Origin: Micromonospora olivasterospora
GTDB lineage: Bacteria; Actinomycetota; Actinomycetes; Mycobacteriales; Micromonosporaceae
Direction: 5' to 3'
Assembly (NCBI RefSeq): GCF_007830265.1
Contig: NZ_VLKE01000001.1
Span: 3,286,001-3,350,000, forward strand
DNA: 64,000 nucleotides
Positions 18,247 to 29,187 of this stretch are shown in pieces. The position numbers were made by a program, and so were the translations under genes. The notes under the pieces are model-generated. The model did no database searches. It was not told the origin of the DNA and saw nothing but the letters and a program-made list of their open reading frames with translations. Every line of letters begins with the position of its first letter. Within the stretch, counting starts at the first letter, position 1.

Positions 18247-18611
18247 ATCTCGGTCCCGGCGTCGTCCATCAGCGGCCGGACCTCCAGTACGCCGAACCCC
18301 ATCCGGACGTCCGGCCAGCGGGCGGCGATCTCGGCGGCCCGCTCCGGCGACTCGCAGTCCACCGTCAGGTACCCCGCGAACTGCTCCTTGCTCTCCATGA
18401 ACGGCCCGTCGGTGACCTCAGTCCGGTCGCCGACCAGCCGGACGGTCCGGGTCTGCGACGGGTCGGCCAGCGCCTGGCCGCCGACCAGCTCACCGGACTC
18501 GGTCAGCTCCTTCATGATCTCGTCGACCCCGCCGAAGATGGCGTTGCGGTCCTCCTCCGACAGCCCCTCGACGAAGCCGGGGCGGTTCCAGATCAGCAGC
18601 ATGTACTTCAC
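18243..18611 (-). CDS. YCII-related DGPF-domain protein
   Basis: A 122-residue protein beginning MKYMLLIWNRPG and carrying the TDGPFMESKEQFAGY core, the DGPF motif of the YCII family. Its stop overlaps the sigma factor start by 4 bases, so the pair is translationally coupled. DGPF proteins are the standard neighbours and usual regulatory targets of ECF42 factors; their biochemical role is unknown. Confidence 0.9.
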   Translation of the reverse strand: MKYMLLIWNRPGFVEGLSEEDRNAIFGGVDEIMKELTESGELVGGQALADPSQTRTVRLVGDRTEVTDGPFMESKEQFAGYLTVDCESPERAAEIAARWPDVRMGFGVLEVRPLMDDAGTEM

Positions 18612-18764
18612 GGCGGTACTCCTCGCGTCTCTCGGCCGCGCCCCGTCGGCGCGTCCCGGTGAGGGGTCGGAGCGGGTGCCACGGATCCGACACCCGGCGG
18701 AAAGAAATGTCAGCCGAATCCTGCCGGCCGGGCGCCCGCTGGCGCCACCGACACGCGCGGCAGG

Positions 18765-20008
18765 TCAGCGGGCGGGACGGTGGCCGCCGCGCACCGGGCG
18801 GGGCGGGCCTGCGCCGGGGGCCAGCGAGGCCCGGTCGGCGGCCGAGGTGCCCGAGGACCAGCCCTCCTCGTCCGAGACGGTCAGCCGCTTGCGGGTGACC
18901 CCGGGAAACAGGTCGTCGAGGCGCTCCCGCACCGCGTCGGTGCGGGCCGCCAGCACGGGCAGCAGCCGCGCGGAGCCCTCGTTCCGGGCCGCCTCCCGGC
19001 TCGCCTCGTCGGCCGCCGCGCGCAGCCGCTCGCCGATCCGCAGCGCGAACGCGTTCAGGAACGACTCGTCGTACGCCTTCGTGCGCCGGCCGCCGCCCCG
19101 GCGCTCGGTCCGGCCCCGCAGCATGGCGGCGGTGGCCTGCACCAGCAGCGAGGTGTAGAGCAGTTCGACGGCGGCCAGGTCGGCCGGGAACCCGAGCACG
19201 GTGGCGAAGCCGAGGTCGTCGGACCAGATCGACTCGCACCGGTTCGCCGCCGCGACCTCCTGCACGAGCAGCGCCTTCGCCCCCGGATACGGCGGGTCGG
19301 TGCCGAGTCGCACCCCGCCGGGCAGGTCGGCCCGCTCGGCGGTCCCCGCCACCAGGGCGACGCCGATGCTGTGCCGGCTCATCAGCTCCTGCGCCTTGCC
19401 GGTCAGCGCCTCCGCCTCGGCGGGGAAGGTGGTCGACTCGGCCTTGGCCAGCAGGGCGCGTACCCGGTCGAGGATCCGTGAGCCGCTGCCACCGGCCGGT
19501 GCCGCCGCCACCTGCCCGGCCACGCCGGGTGGCGGGCGCAGCACCGCGATCGGGGGCAGGCTCTCCACCAGCGCCAACACCTCGACCGCGTCGCGCAGGG
19601 CCGCGATCCGGTCCGTGCCCTGCCGGGCGGCCCAGGCGGTGAGGTATCCGCCGTCGTCGTCCCACCACACGGTCGCGTCGAGGCCGGCGAGCTGGTCGTC
19701 CCACCAGCCGGGCACCGGGCCCGGCTGCCCGCGGCGCTGGGCTGCGGCGATGTCCGCGACGAGCCGCCCGGCCGCCGGGCCGAGCCGCCGGGTCGCGATC
19801 CGCGCCAGGTCCGCCGGCTGCCAGCCCCGGGCCACAGCCGGCCCACGCCGCGTACCAGCCGCGCCACCAGGGCGGCGTCCACCGCCGTCATGCCGCCCGC
19901 GATCCCGCCGCCGACGACCAGCCGGTCCAGCTGCCGCTCCGCCGTGCGTACGTCGGCGCCGCGCGCCGCCGCGAGGGCGTCGGCGATCAGCTCGTCGGCG
20001 TCCGGCAC
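18765..20008 (-). CDS. DUF2786-domain protein, one frameshift
   Basis: The GTG at 20008 (GGAGGG 6 bases upstream) starts MPDADELIADALAAARGADV; about 57 residues later the frame changes near 19825-19834 and the protein goes on as GWQPADLARIATRRLGPAAG. One base restored in the TGGCCCGGGG run joins the two. The DUF2786 core is RILDRVRALLAKAESTTFPA then EAEALTGKAQELMSRH. A C-terminal half with KAYDESFLNAFALRIGERL follows. Function is unknown; the family occurs singly in many actinobacteria. Last residues are Pro/Arg-rich. Confidence 0.7.
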
Positions 20009-20163
20009 GGGCGTCCCTCCGTCGTTCCTGCTCTGCCCGGTGCCGGCGGCCGGCCTGGCCGGTGCGGCTCCGCCGGGAAACCGTACCGCCGCCGGGAGTC
20101 GGAGCGGGCGTGAGCGCCGGCACGGGGCCGGTGTCCCACCCCTACCGCCGCACGCGGCCCGCC

Positions 20164-20607
20164 TCACCCGTCGTGCGTGGCCTCCCGGGGGAAGGACGCC
20201 CAGATGTGCTTCGCGTGCGAGGTGGCGTACCAGCCGACGTCGAGGGAGAAGGCGCGCGCGAGCTGGAGGCCCCGGCCGCCGGCGCCGAGCGGGCGGGTGT
20301 CGGCGAGTTCGGGCACGGTGCTCAGGTCGTGGTCGGCGACGTCGAGGATGAACACGTCGTCCGCGCAGAGCAGCCGTACGGTGGTCGGCGGAAGCCCGTG
20401 CTGCAGGGCGTTGGTGGCCAGCTCGGTGGCGACCAGCACCACCCGCTCCGGGATGTCGTCGAGCTGCTCGCCGGCCCGCAGGGCGTGGCCGGTCAGCGCC
20501 TCGTGCAGGGACGCGCGGAGGCCGCGCAACTCGGCGCCGCTGCCGAGCGCCCAACGCTGGAGTTCGGTGGCCCGGGGCGGTGGCGGCGAGGTACGCAACG
20601 ATCCCAT
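20164..20607 (-). CDS. RsbW-like ATP-binding (anti-sigma/serine kinase) protein
   Basis: A 147-residue stand-alone GHKL ATPase domain. The N box is ATELATNALQHG and a G box is GAGGRGLQLARAFS; the Asp-containing G1 segment is VADHDLSTVP. Proteins of this size in actinobacteria act as anti-sigma factors or serine kinases in partner-switching. No anti-anti-sigma gene is adjacent, so its partner is unknown. Start ATG at 20607. Confidence 0.82.
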   Translation of the reverse strand: MGSLRTSPPPPRATELQRWALGSGAELRGLRASLHEALTGHALRAGEQLDDIPERVVLVATELATNALQHGLPPTTVRLLCADDVFILDVADHDLSTVPELADTRPLGAGGRGLQLARAFSLDVGWYATSHAKHIWASFPREATHDG

Positions 20608-20853
20608 GATCTCGCTTTACCCTGGGTAGTCTCGGCTCACACAAATCCGGGCCGGATCGATGTCTCCGCTCCGGACCTGGCAACCCGGCGACCGGTGGAA
20701 GCGTTTGGATCTCAGGCGGCGGGTGACTGGCATGTGGACGGAACGGCCTCCGTAACATCGCAGACACGGACCGGACAGCGCGAGGTGCACTCCTTGGGCC
20801 ACGATCGATCGGGGTCCGCCCACCGGTTCGTCAACTCGACGGAGAAGAAGATC

Positions 20854-22398
20854 ATGACTGCTCCGAAGGTCAGTGTCGTGGTTCCGGCCTACAACTCCGG
20901 GCCGCACCTGGAGAAGCTGATCGCCTCGCTGCTGCGGCAGTCCCTGCCGCCCGGGCAGTTCGAGGCGGTCTTCGTCGACGACGGCTCCACCGACGGCACG
21001 GGGAGCCGGCTGGACGAGCTGGCCGCCGCCCACCCGCACCTGCGGGTCGTCCACATAGACAACTCCGGCTGGCCGTCCCGGCCGCGCAACGTCGGGGTCG
21101 CCCACGCCCGCGGCGAGTACGTCTTCTTCGCGGACGACGACGACTGGTTCGGCGACGAGGCACTGGAGCGCCTGTACGCCTACGCCGCCGCCAACGACGC
21201 GGACATGGTGATCGGCAAGATGGCCGGGCACGGGCGCTCGGTGCCGCGCGAGCTGTTCCGGAAGAACCGGCCCAGGGCGACGCTGGCCAACGCGCCGCTG
21301 ATCGACAGCCTGACCTCGCACAAGCTGTTCCGGCGGTCCTTCCTCAACGAGCACCAGATCCGCTTCCCCGAGGGGCGCCGCCGGCTGGAGGACCACGCCA
21401 TGGTGGTCCGGGCGCTGCTGCTGTCCCGGCGCACGTGCGTGCTGTCGGACTACGTCTGCTACCACCACCAACGGCGGCAGGACGCGGGAAACCTGACGGC
21501 CCACCGGCTGGATCCGGCCGGCTACTTCACCAACCTGCGCGAGGTGCTGGACATCGTCGACGCGCACGTCGAGCCGGGCCCGCTGCGCGACCGGCTGCAC
21601 CGGCGCTGGCTGCGCAACGAGATCACCAGCCGGCTGCGCGGCAAGCGGCTGCTGGAGGCCCCGGAGGAGTGGGCCGCGCAGGTGGCGCTGGAGTCGGGGA
21701 AGGTGATCCGGGAGCGCTTCGCGCCGGGCGTCGCCGCCGGGCTGCCGCCGTTGCAGCGGGCGATCACCGCCCTCGCCGAGCAGGACCGGCTGCCCGACCT
21801 GCGCCGGCTCGCCGAGTGGGAGGCGGGTATCCGGGTCCGGGCCCGCATCGACCGTCGCCACGTCGACGGGGCCGTCCTCACGCTGGCCGTCACCGCCGCG
21901 CTCGAGTCCGGCGACCAGCCCGTCACGCTCGACGCCGCCCACGGCCGGCACCGGCTGGTGCTCCCCGTGGACGGCCTCGATCCGGTCCTGCTCGAGGTGA
22001 GCGACCTCCTCGCCAGGGCGCGGCTCGACGTCGTCGTCCGGCGCAAGGACGGCGGGGAGGAGTTCTTCCTGCCGGTGGACGGTCGCCAGTTGGAGGAGCG
22101 GCCCTGCCGCGGCGGGGTGCGCCTGGTCCACCACGCCATGGCCCGGCTCGACCTCTCCGCCCTGAACTCGGGGCGGCCCACGGGCAGTTGGCTGCTGAAG
22201 GCGCGGATCACCGAGAACGGCTGGACCGTCGACGCGCGGCTGCCGCTCATGCTGCACTATGCCGCCGACGGGGCCGAGCCGGTCCTGGAGACGCTCCGGG
22301 TGGGCCTGCGCGCCCGGCTGGGCCGGGTCGCCCGGCGCCTGTTCCCCTGGCCCTCTCCCGCCGCGCCCCACGGTCGCCGCCCCGCGGCTCGAACGTGA
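20854..22398 (+). CDS. Family 2 glycosyltransferase
   Basis: A 514-residue cytoplasmic sugar transferase. The GT-A fold starts at once: KVSVVVPAYNSGPHLEKLI, VFVDDGSTDGT (nucleotide), HIDNSGWPSRPRNVGVAHARG, then FFADDDDWF, the DXD metal site. RRLEDHAMVVRALL is the acceptor-side acidic motif. The second half (from about residue 290) is a beta-rich domain of unknown role, common in teichoic-acid/polysaccharide type transferases. Start at 20854 has GGAGAAG upstream. It stands alone and ends before a strong hairpin. Confidence 0.85.
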   Translation: MTAPKVSVVVPAYNSGPHLEKLIASLLRQSLPPGQFEAVFVDDGSTDGTGSRLDELAAAHPHLRVVHIDNSGWPSRPRNVGVAHARGEYVFFADDDDWFGDEALERLYAYAAANDADMVIGKMAGHGRSVPRELFRKNRPRATLANAPLIDSLTSHKLFRRSFLNEHQIRFPEGRRRLEDHAMVVRALLLSRRTCVLSDYVCYHHQRRQDAGNLTAHRLDPAGYFTNLREVLDIVDAHVEPGPLRDRLHRRWLRNEITSRLRGKRLLEAPEEWAAQVALESGKVIRERFAPGVAAGLPPLQRAITALAEQDRLPDLRRLAEWEAGIRVRARIDRRHVDGAVLTLAVTAALESGDQPVTLDAAHGRHRLVLPVDGLDPVLLEVSDLLARARLDVVVRRKDGGEEFFLPVDGRQLEERPCRGGVRLVHHAMARLDLSALNSGRPTGSWLLKARITENGWTVDARLPLMLHYAADGAEPVLETLRVGLRARLGRVARRLFPWPSPAAPHGRRPAART

Positions 22399-22491
22399 GC
22401 GGGGAACGCCTTCGCGGGAGGCGTTGAGCAGGGCCCCTCGGCGCCGCGCGGAATGGACTGGCGGGGCTGCGGCGCGGGCTCCTGTATGAGA

Positions 22492-22527
22492 ACACCCCCC
22501 CTCGGCGGGTGCGCCGAGGGGGGGTGT
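22492..22527. terminator. 16-bp hairpin, bidirectional terminator
   Basis: Arms 22492-22507 and 22512-22527, perfect, loop GGTG, between the convergent glycosyltransferase and nuclease genes. Confidence 0.8.
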
Positions 22528-22540
22528 CCGCACTAGCGGG

Positions 22541-25500
22541 TCACAGCTTCGCGCACTGCCCGGTGGCCGGGCCGCGCACGGTGTTCGGCCGGTTGTCGTT
22601 GCCGGGGGCCGGGCTGTTGCCCGAGCACCCGAGCGGGCCGCCGATGGTGTTCGCCGCGACCACCACCGGCTGGCTGCCGGTGTTGCCGGTCAGGGTGACC
22701 GGGCCGGTGATCGTGACGCCGTCGAGGCGTACCCCGCCGGTGTTGGCCGTGAGCGACACCGGGCCGGTCACCTTGCCCTCGCTGATCTCCACGCCGCCGG
22801 TCGCGCCGGTGACGGTGAGCGGGCCCGTGATGATCGCGCCGTCGACCTCGAACAGCACCGGACGGACGGCCGACACCGGGCCGGCGATGCTGCCGCCGGT
22901 GACGACCAGCGAGGCGCCCGGGTCGACCCTGACCGGGCCGCTGACCGTGGCGTTCTCCAGGCAGGTCAGGCCCGCGGTGACGACCAGGGGCTTGCTGTAC
23001 TTGCCGGTGATCGTCGTGGTGCACTGCGGCCCGGCCTGCCCGACGGCCGACCGCGGCTCGGTGTCCGCGGTGACCGGCGAGTTCGCGGCGAAGTAGTTCA
23101 CCAGCATGGTGAGGTCGTTGTCGCCGGTGGTCGTCCGGTTCGTGCCCTGCCCCAGGGCGGCGTAGTTGTCACCGCCGGCGGCGAGGAACGAGTTCATCGT
23201 GACCCGGTAGGTGGCGGCCGGGTCGAGCGGCGTGCCGTTCAGCTTGATCGACGTGATCCGCGAGCCCTTGGGCGCCTCGGGGTCGTAGGTGTAGTTGAGG
23301 CCCTTCGACACGCCCAGCCACAACACCGGCCGGGACGCCCCGTCCGGCTGCCACTGCTCCTCCAGCGCCTGCTTGACCTGGGCGCCCGTGAGGCTCTTGG
23401 TGACCATGTCGTTGGCGAACGGCTGGACCGAGAAGGCGGCGGCGTAGGTCACCGTGCCGTCGGTCCCGTACAGCAGGTCGGCCCGCAGGCCACCCGGGTT
23501 CATGAACGCGATCTGCGCCCCGCCCCGGCCGGCGTCCTTGGTCTGGGAGAGCTGCACGTCGGCGATGAAGTTGCCGAGCACCGACTCCTTGCCCCGGTCC
23601 TCGTTGCCGTTGGTGTAGGCCCGCTTGATGTCCGCGGTGATCTTGCCGAGTGGCTGCTTGCCCAGCTCGGCGGCCTTGGCCTTGGCGGCGGTCACGATGT
23701 CCGCCACCGCCGGGTCCTGCGGCGCGCCCACGACGTCGACCAGCGCGGCGTCGGCCGAGGTGACCGAGCCCGAGTTCGGGTCGAAGGTCAGCGTGACCTT
23801 GCCCAGCCGCTTGCCGTAGTCCTCGGCCTGCACCACCGGGCGCAGCTTGGCCGACCCCGGCACGGGGACCTCGAAGGCGTACGGCTGGTGGGTGTGGCCG
23901 CTGAAGATCGCGTCGATCGTCGCGTCGACCCGGGTGAACCTACCGAAGACCGGGTCGTTGGCCAGCGCCTCGGCGGAGCTGATGTTCTCCGTCGCCGCGC
24001 CCTCGTGGGCGAGCAGCACGACCACGTCGGCCTCGCCGTTGTCCGGGTTGCCGTCCTTGAGCTGGCCGGCGACCAGGTTGGCCTCGGCCACCGGGTCGCG
24101 GAAGGTCAGGCCGGCGATGCCGTCCGGGCTGACCAGCGACGCGGTCTGCTCGGTCACCACGCCGACGAAGCCGACGCGGACGCCGCCGACGGTGCTGACG
24201 GAGTACGCCGGCAGCACCCGGCTGTCACCCCGGTACACGTTGGCGCCCAGGTACGGGAAGTCGGCCCGGTCGGACACCCTGCCCGTCAGGTCGGCGATGC
24301 CCTTGTCGAACTCGTGGTTGCCCACGGCCGAGGCGACCAGGCCGGCGCTGTTCAGCGCGTCGATCGTCGGGTTGTCCCCGTCGATCGCCGAGATGAACGT
24401 GGACGCGCCGATGTTGTCACCGGCGGACACGAACGCGGTGTTCGGGTTCTGCGCGCGCAGCTGGCCGACGAGACCGGCGACCTGCGCCGCGCCGCCGACC
24501 GGCTGACCGCCACTGGTGGCCGGGGACTCCAGCCGGCCGTGGAAGTCGTTGACGCTCAGCAGCTGGAGGTCGACCGGCTTGGCCCGGGTGCTGAGACCCA
24601 CCACGAGCGGGTTGTGGTCGCTGGCCCGGTACGGGTTCGCCTCGTAGAACGCGGCCAGCCCGTCGTACTGGAAGGCGAACGACTCCACCGCGTTGATCTG
24701 CCACACGTCGACGCCGGTGACCCGCGTCGCCAGCGACGGCGAGGCGACGGCGTGGTCGAGCGAGCCGGACTCGCCACCGAAGACGTAGGTGGCCTTGCCG
24801 GTGTCGTTCAGGTCGCGGTAGTCGGCGTCGTAGAGGACCTGCATCGGGTCCTCCTGGGTGTACGCGTTGAAGTCACCCAGCAGGAGCACGTTGTCGGTGC
24901 CGCTGTCGGCCTTCACCCGGTCGACGAACGCGGTCAGCGCCCGCGCCTGCCGGACCCGGTCGCCGTTCCACGCGCCCTGACCGTCGCCGGCGTCGGCGTT
25001 GTCGCCGGTGCCGGAGCCGCTCTTGGACTTGAGGTGGTTGGCGACCACGATGAAGGAGATCTTTCCCGCGGTGAACGTCTGCGCGATCGGCTCGCGGGCG
25101 TTGAACCAGACGCTCTCGTCGTTGACCGAGCGGGACGGGCCCTTGGTCTGCACCTTCGCCGGCTTGAAGATGATCGCCGTGGTGATGAAGTCCTGCTGGG
25201 CCGCGCCCGGCAGCTCGGCCGGGGTGCGGACGTAGTCCCAGGTGCCCGCGCCCGCCGCGCTGTTCAGCGCCGCCACCAGGCGCTTCAGCGCCTGCTGCGG
25301 GTCGCTCGCGTTGAACCGGACGGAGTTCTCGATCTCCTCGAGCGCGACGACGTCGGCCCCGAGGGCGTTGATCGCCGAGACGATCTTCGCCTCCTGCCTG
25401 GCCAGCTCCGCCTCGTTCGCGGCACCGCGGGCGTCGCCGCCGAAGTGCACGAAGTAGTTCAGCACGTTGAAGCTGGCCACCCGCACGTCGCCGCCGACGT

Positions 25501-26905
25501 CCACGGGGCCGGCGGTACGGGGGTTGGTGGCCTTGAAGCTGGTCCGCTCGGCGGCCGGGGTGTCCGCGCTGACCGGCGTGGTCGGCTGGAGCCGCCACTC
25601 GTTGAAGCTGTACGACAGCACCGACGGCCCGAACGCCTCGACCGAGTCGCCGACGCGCACCGGGTTGGCCTTGGACAGGTACGGCGGCAGCAGCCCGGCG
25701 GTGGACAGGTTCGTGGTCTTGCCGTCGTCCACCAGGATCCGGCGGAGCTTGTTCGCGGCGGCCACCTGCCTCGCGGCGTCGGTGCCCGGGCGGGCGACGT
25801 CGGTGGGGTTGGCGGCGGGACGGTCACCGGCGGCGAGCACGACCTCGCCGTACCGGTTGGTGTTGTAGACCTCGGAGACGGTGAACTGGCCGACGGGGGC
25901 GACCAGCATGGACTCGACCGACTCGCGGGCGGCGTCGTCCAGCGGCAGGGTCACCGGGACCGGCGCGGGCAGGGCCACGTTCCGCTCGCAGACCTGCACG
26001 TCGGACTTGCCGGCGATGCTCAGCTGGGTGAGGCCGTTGAACTCGCTCACCGTGCCGCTGACCCGGACCCGGTCGCCGATCGCGACGGACGGGTGGTTCG
26101 CGGTGTTCGTGGTGAGGTAGACGAAGACGGCGTCGGAGGCGGTGCCCGCGGCGACCGTGCGCTCGCCGCCGCTGCCGGCGGTCTGCACGTACACGCCGTT
26201 GTAGCCGCCGGTGCGGTGGTCGGCCGTCACCACGCCCTCGACGGTGACCCGGGTGCCCGCGAGTGGGGTCGCCGCGCCGGTGCCCTGGACCTCGGCGATG
26301 GTGCGGTCGACGGTGACGGTGCAGCCCGGGGTGGGCTCGGGGTCCGGGTCGGGGTTGCCGCCGCCGTTACGGACGCCGAAGGTGTTCTGCGCGGGGGGCT
26401 GCCAGGTGCCGCCGACCTTCTGCAGCGACTGGCCGACCGGCGTGCTGGTGGTCTCGGCGACCCCGATGTCCGTGCCGGTCAGCCCGTTGGCCGGGCCGCC
26501 GACCGCGGTGAACGTGCCCTCGTAGGTGAGGAACTCGGCGACCGCGCCGGTGGGGGAGACCAGGGCGACGCCGTCGGGGGAGCCGTTCTGGATGCCGTCC
26601 GTCGGGTAGCTTGCGACGACCACGCCCGCCGCCGGCACCGCGCCGCTCAGCGTCCTGGTGTCGTACGCCGCGCCGTTGGCGCCGTTGTAGAGGACGATCT
26701 GCCAGCCCGACAGGTCGAAGCCGACGGGGGCCTCGATCTCGATGGCCTCGCCGGTGTCGGTCCCGGCGTTGTCGTAGTGGATCTCACTGATCGTCGGCGT
26801 CCCCGTCTCGGCGAGGGCGGTGGCCCCCGTGGAGAGGGCGAGGGCAGTGCCTGCGGCGAGGACGATCGAGGCGTTCTGTATGCGTTTGCGCCTCTTGTGG
26901 TTCAT
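22541..26905 (-). CDS. Secreted ExeM/NucH-type nuclease fused to 5'-nucleotidase
   Basis: A 1,454-residue exported protein. Start 26905 (MNHKRRKRIQNASIVLAAG) has GGAGG 9 bases upstream; a signal peptide ends near ATALAETG. Domains in order: a lamin-tail-like beta domain (ISEIHYDN, about 40-175), an OB-like domain (205-330), an endonuclease/exonuclease/phosphatase domain with ALEEIENS, ANHLKSKSG, LLGDFNAY and SDHNPLVVG (about 480-800), then a metallophosphatase/5'-nucleotidase with SVNDFHGR, SAGDNIG, VGNHEFDKG, HEGAATEN and SGHTHQ, its C-terminal nucleotidase domain (AFMNPGGLRAD), and a tail of Gly-Pro-Val/Leu repeats that looks beta-helical. Role: breaking down extracellular DNA and nucleotides, probably for phosphate. 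Active sites look complete. Confidence 0.9.
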   Translation of the reverse strand: MNHKRRKRIQNASIVLAAGTALALSTGATALAETGTPTISEIHYDNAGTDTGEAIEIEAPVGFDLSGWQIVLYNGANGAAYDTRTLSGAVPAAGVVVASYPTDGIQNGSPDGVALVSPTGAVAEFLTYEGTFTAVGGPANGLTGTDIGVAETTSTPVGQSLQKVGGTWQPPAQNTFGVRNGGGNPDPDPEPTPGCTVTVDRTIAEVQGTGAATPLAGTRVTVEGVVTADHRTGGYNGVYVQTAGSGGERTVAAGTASDAVFVYLTTNTANHPSVAIGDRVRVSGTVSEFNGLTQLSIAGKSDVQVCERNVALPAPVPVTLPLDDAARESVESMLVAPVGQFTVSEVYNTNRYGEVVLAAGDRPAANPTDVARPGTDAARQVAAANKLRRILVDDGKTTNLSTAGLLPPYLSKANPVRVGDSVEAFGPSVLSYSFNEWRLQPTTPVSADTPAAERTSFKATNPRTAGPVDVGGDVRVASFNVLNYFVHFGGDARGAANEAELARQEAKIVSAINALGADVVALEEIENSVRFNASDPQQALKRLVAALNSAAGAGTWDYVRTPAELPGAAQQDFITTAIIFKPAKVQTKGPSRSVNDESVWFNAREPIAQTFTAGKISFIVVANHLKSKSGSGTGDNADAGDGQGAWNGDRVRQARALTAFVDRVKADSGTDNVLLLGDFNAYTQEDPMQVLYDADYRDLNDTGKATYVFGGESGSLDHAVASPSLATRVTGVDVWQINAVESFAFQYDGLAAFYEANPYRASDHNPLVVGLSTRAKPVDLQLLSVNDFHGRLESPATSGGQPVGGAAQVAGLVGQLRAQNPNTAFVSAGDNIGASTFISAIDGDNPTIDALNSAGLVASAVGNHEFDKGIADLTGRVSDRADFPYLGANVYRGDSRVLPAYSVSTVGGVRVGFVGVVTEQTASLVSPDGIAGLTFRDPVAEANLVAGQLKDGNPDNGEADVVVLLAHEGAATENISSAEALANDPVFGRFTRVDATIDAIFSGHTHQPYAFEVPVPGSAKLRPVVQAEDYGKRLGKVTLTFDPNSGSVTSADAALVDVVGAPQDPAVADIVTAAKAKAAELGKQPLGKITADIKRAYTNGNEDRGKESVLGNFIADVQLSQTKDAGRGGAQIAFMNPGGLRADLLYGTDGTVTYAAAFSVQPFANDMVTKSLTGAQVKQALEEQWQPDGASRPVLWLGVSKGLNYTYDPEAPKGSRITSIKLNGTPLDPAATYRVTMNSFLAAGGDNYAALGQGTNRTTTGDNDLTMLVNYFAANSPVTADTEPRSAVGQAGPQCTTTITGKYSKPLVVTAGLTCLENATVSGPVRVDPGASLVVTGGSIAGPVSAVRPVLFEVDGAIITGPLTVTGATGGVEISEGKVTGPVSLTANTGGVRLDGVTITGPVTLTGNTGSQPVVVAANTIGGPLGCSGNSPAPGNDNRPNTVRGPATGQCAKL

Positions 26906-27111
26906 CAAACTGAGCCTCCGATACGGAATGGGCGGATGGAGAGTAAATGGTTGCGGTGTCCGGGCGAGAGCCGCCAGATGTACAAATCGTCCCGACGGTG
27001 AGCGGGGAAGCTGGGCGCACGGCCGGTGACCGCATGTCCGACCGGCGCTGCGGGCCGACTCCGGGGCTCGAGCCGGGTCGTGCCGCACCGTGACCGGGTG
27101 AAGCCGCCCAG

Positions 27112-27354
27112 CTACCTCTCAGGCTGTGTTGCTAGCCTCGCCGGCCGGCAACGGATCCACTGTAGATACCGTCGAATTCGTTGCCCCGCAACGGGTCCGG
27201 TGTGGAGGTTCCACGACCGGCGCTGTCGAGGGAGACGTACGTGGTGTTCTTCGAAGCCCTGGGCGACGACGAGGAGGAGGGCGGCGAGGAGGACTGAGGC
27301 GGCCGCCGCGATCCACAGTGGACCTAGTGGCGCCCGTTTTCGCTCACCGGCCAC
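27112..27354 (-). CDS. Possible small single-helix membrane protein
   Basis: GTG at 27354, overlapping the end of the FetB-like remnant, gives MAGERKRAPLGPLWIAAAAS followed by VLLAALLLVVAQG: a basic head and one clear membrane helix. The C-terminal half (Arg-rich, with QWIRCRPARLATQP) looks non-coding in composition, so the real gene could be shorter or absent. No family recognised. Confidence 0.25.
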   Translation of the reverse strand: MAGERKRAPLGPLWIAAAASVLLAALLLVVAQGFEEHHVRLPRQRRSWNLHTGPVAGQRIRRYLQWIRCRPARLATQPER

Positions 27355-27805
27355 GCCCGCCGTGTCCGGGCGGCGTGGCCGGGCGCAACCGGCCGCGGGC
27401 GACCAGCTCGACGGTGAGGACGACCGCGACGGCCTCCACGGCGAGGAAGCCGACGAGGACGAACAGCTGCGTCACGCCGGCCGCGAGCGGGCTCGCCCCG
27501 CCCAGCAGCACCCCGACGAACGCCCCCGGCAGGGTCACCAGGCCCACCGTGCGGGTCTGGTCCAGTGCGGGGATCAGGGCCTGTCCCGCCGCGGGGCGGC
27601 ACACCAGCAGGACGGCGTCGCGCGGCGGGAAGCCCAGCGTCAGGGCGGCCTCCACCTCGCCGCGCCGGTCGGTCAGCTCGTCCAGCGCCCGGCGGCCGGC
27701 CAGCGAGGTCGCCGTCATCGCCCCGCCGATCAGGATGCCCGCGACCGGGATGATCGCGATACCGCGTACCGGGACCAGGCCCGCCAGCAGCAGACCCGCC
27801 ACCAC
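27344..27805 (-). pseudogene. FetB-type ABC permease, 5'-truncated
   Basis: Multi-helix membrane protein matching the C-terminal two thirds of FetB/YbbM permeases (metal-export type): GILIGGAMTATSLAGRRALDE, RGEVEAALTLGFPPRDAVLL, CRPAAGQALIPALDQTRTVG and LPGAFVGVLLGGASP are the family's conserved blocks. The frame stays open upstream of 27805 (WWAAAPIVGGSLP) but the first ~80-90 residues of the family, two membrane helices, are not present, and no partner ATPase gene is adjacent. I read it as a truncated remnant, possibly still expressed. Confidence 0.65.
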
Positions 27806-27949
27806 CGGCAGGCTGCCTCCGACGATCGGAGCGGCGGCCCACCAGCCCCACGCCCCGGCGGTGATCCGCCGGCGACCAGCATCGTCGACGACATCGGGCC
27901 AGTCTTGCGCGTGGGGCGGGGCCGGCTCGCCCGCCCCCCGCCCACGACG

Positions 27950-27992
27950 GCGGTCCGCCGCCTCCGCGTGTCGCGCAGGGGCGGCGGACCGC
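27950..27992. terminator. 13-bp hairpin terminator
   Basis: Arms 27950-27962 and 27980-27992, perfect, 17-base loop, directly after the stop of the minus-strand alcohol dehydrogenase gene. Confidence 0.65.
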
Positions 27993-27998
27993 TGGGAC

Positions 27999-29174
<1,176 letters not shown>

Positions 29175-29187
29175 CGCGTCCTCCCTC

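Noticed and set aside
27146..27184. GGATCC and GAATTC sites close together, resembling a cloning linker
   Set aside because: Surrounding sequence is ordinary and no vector sequence is visible; chance in a non-coding stretch.
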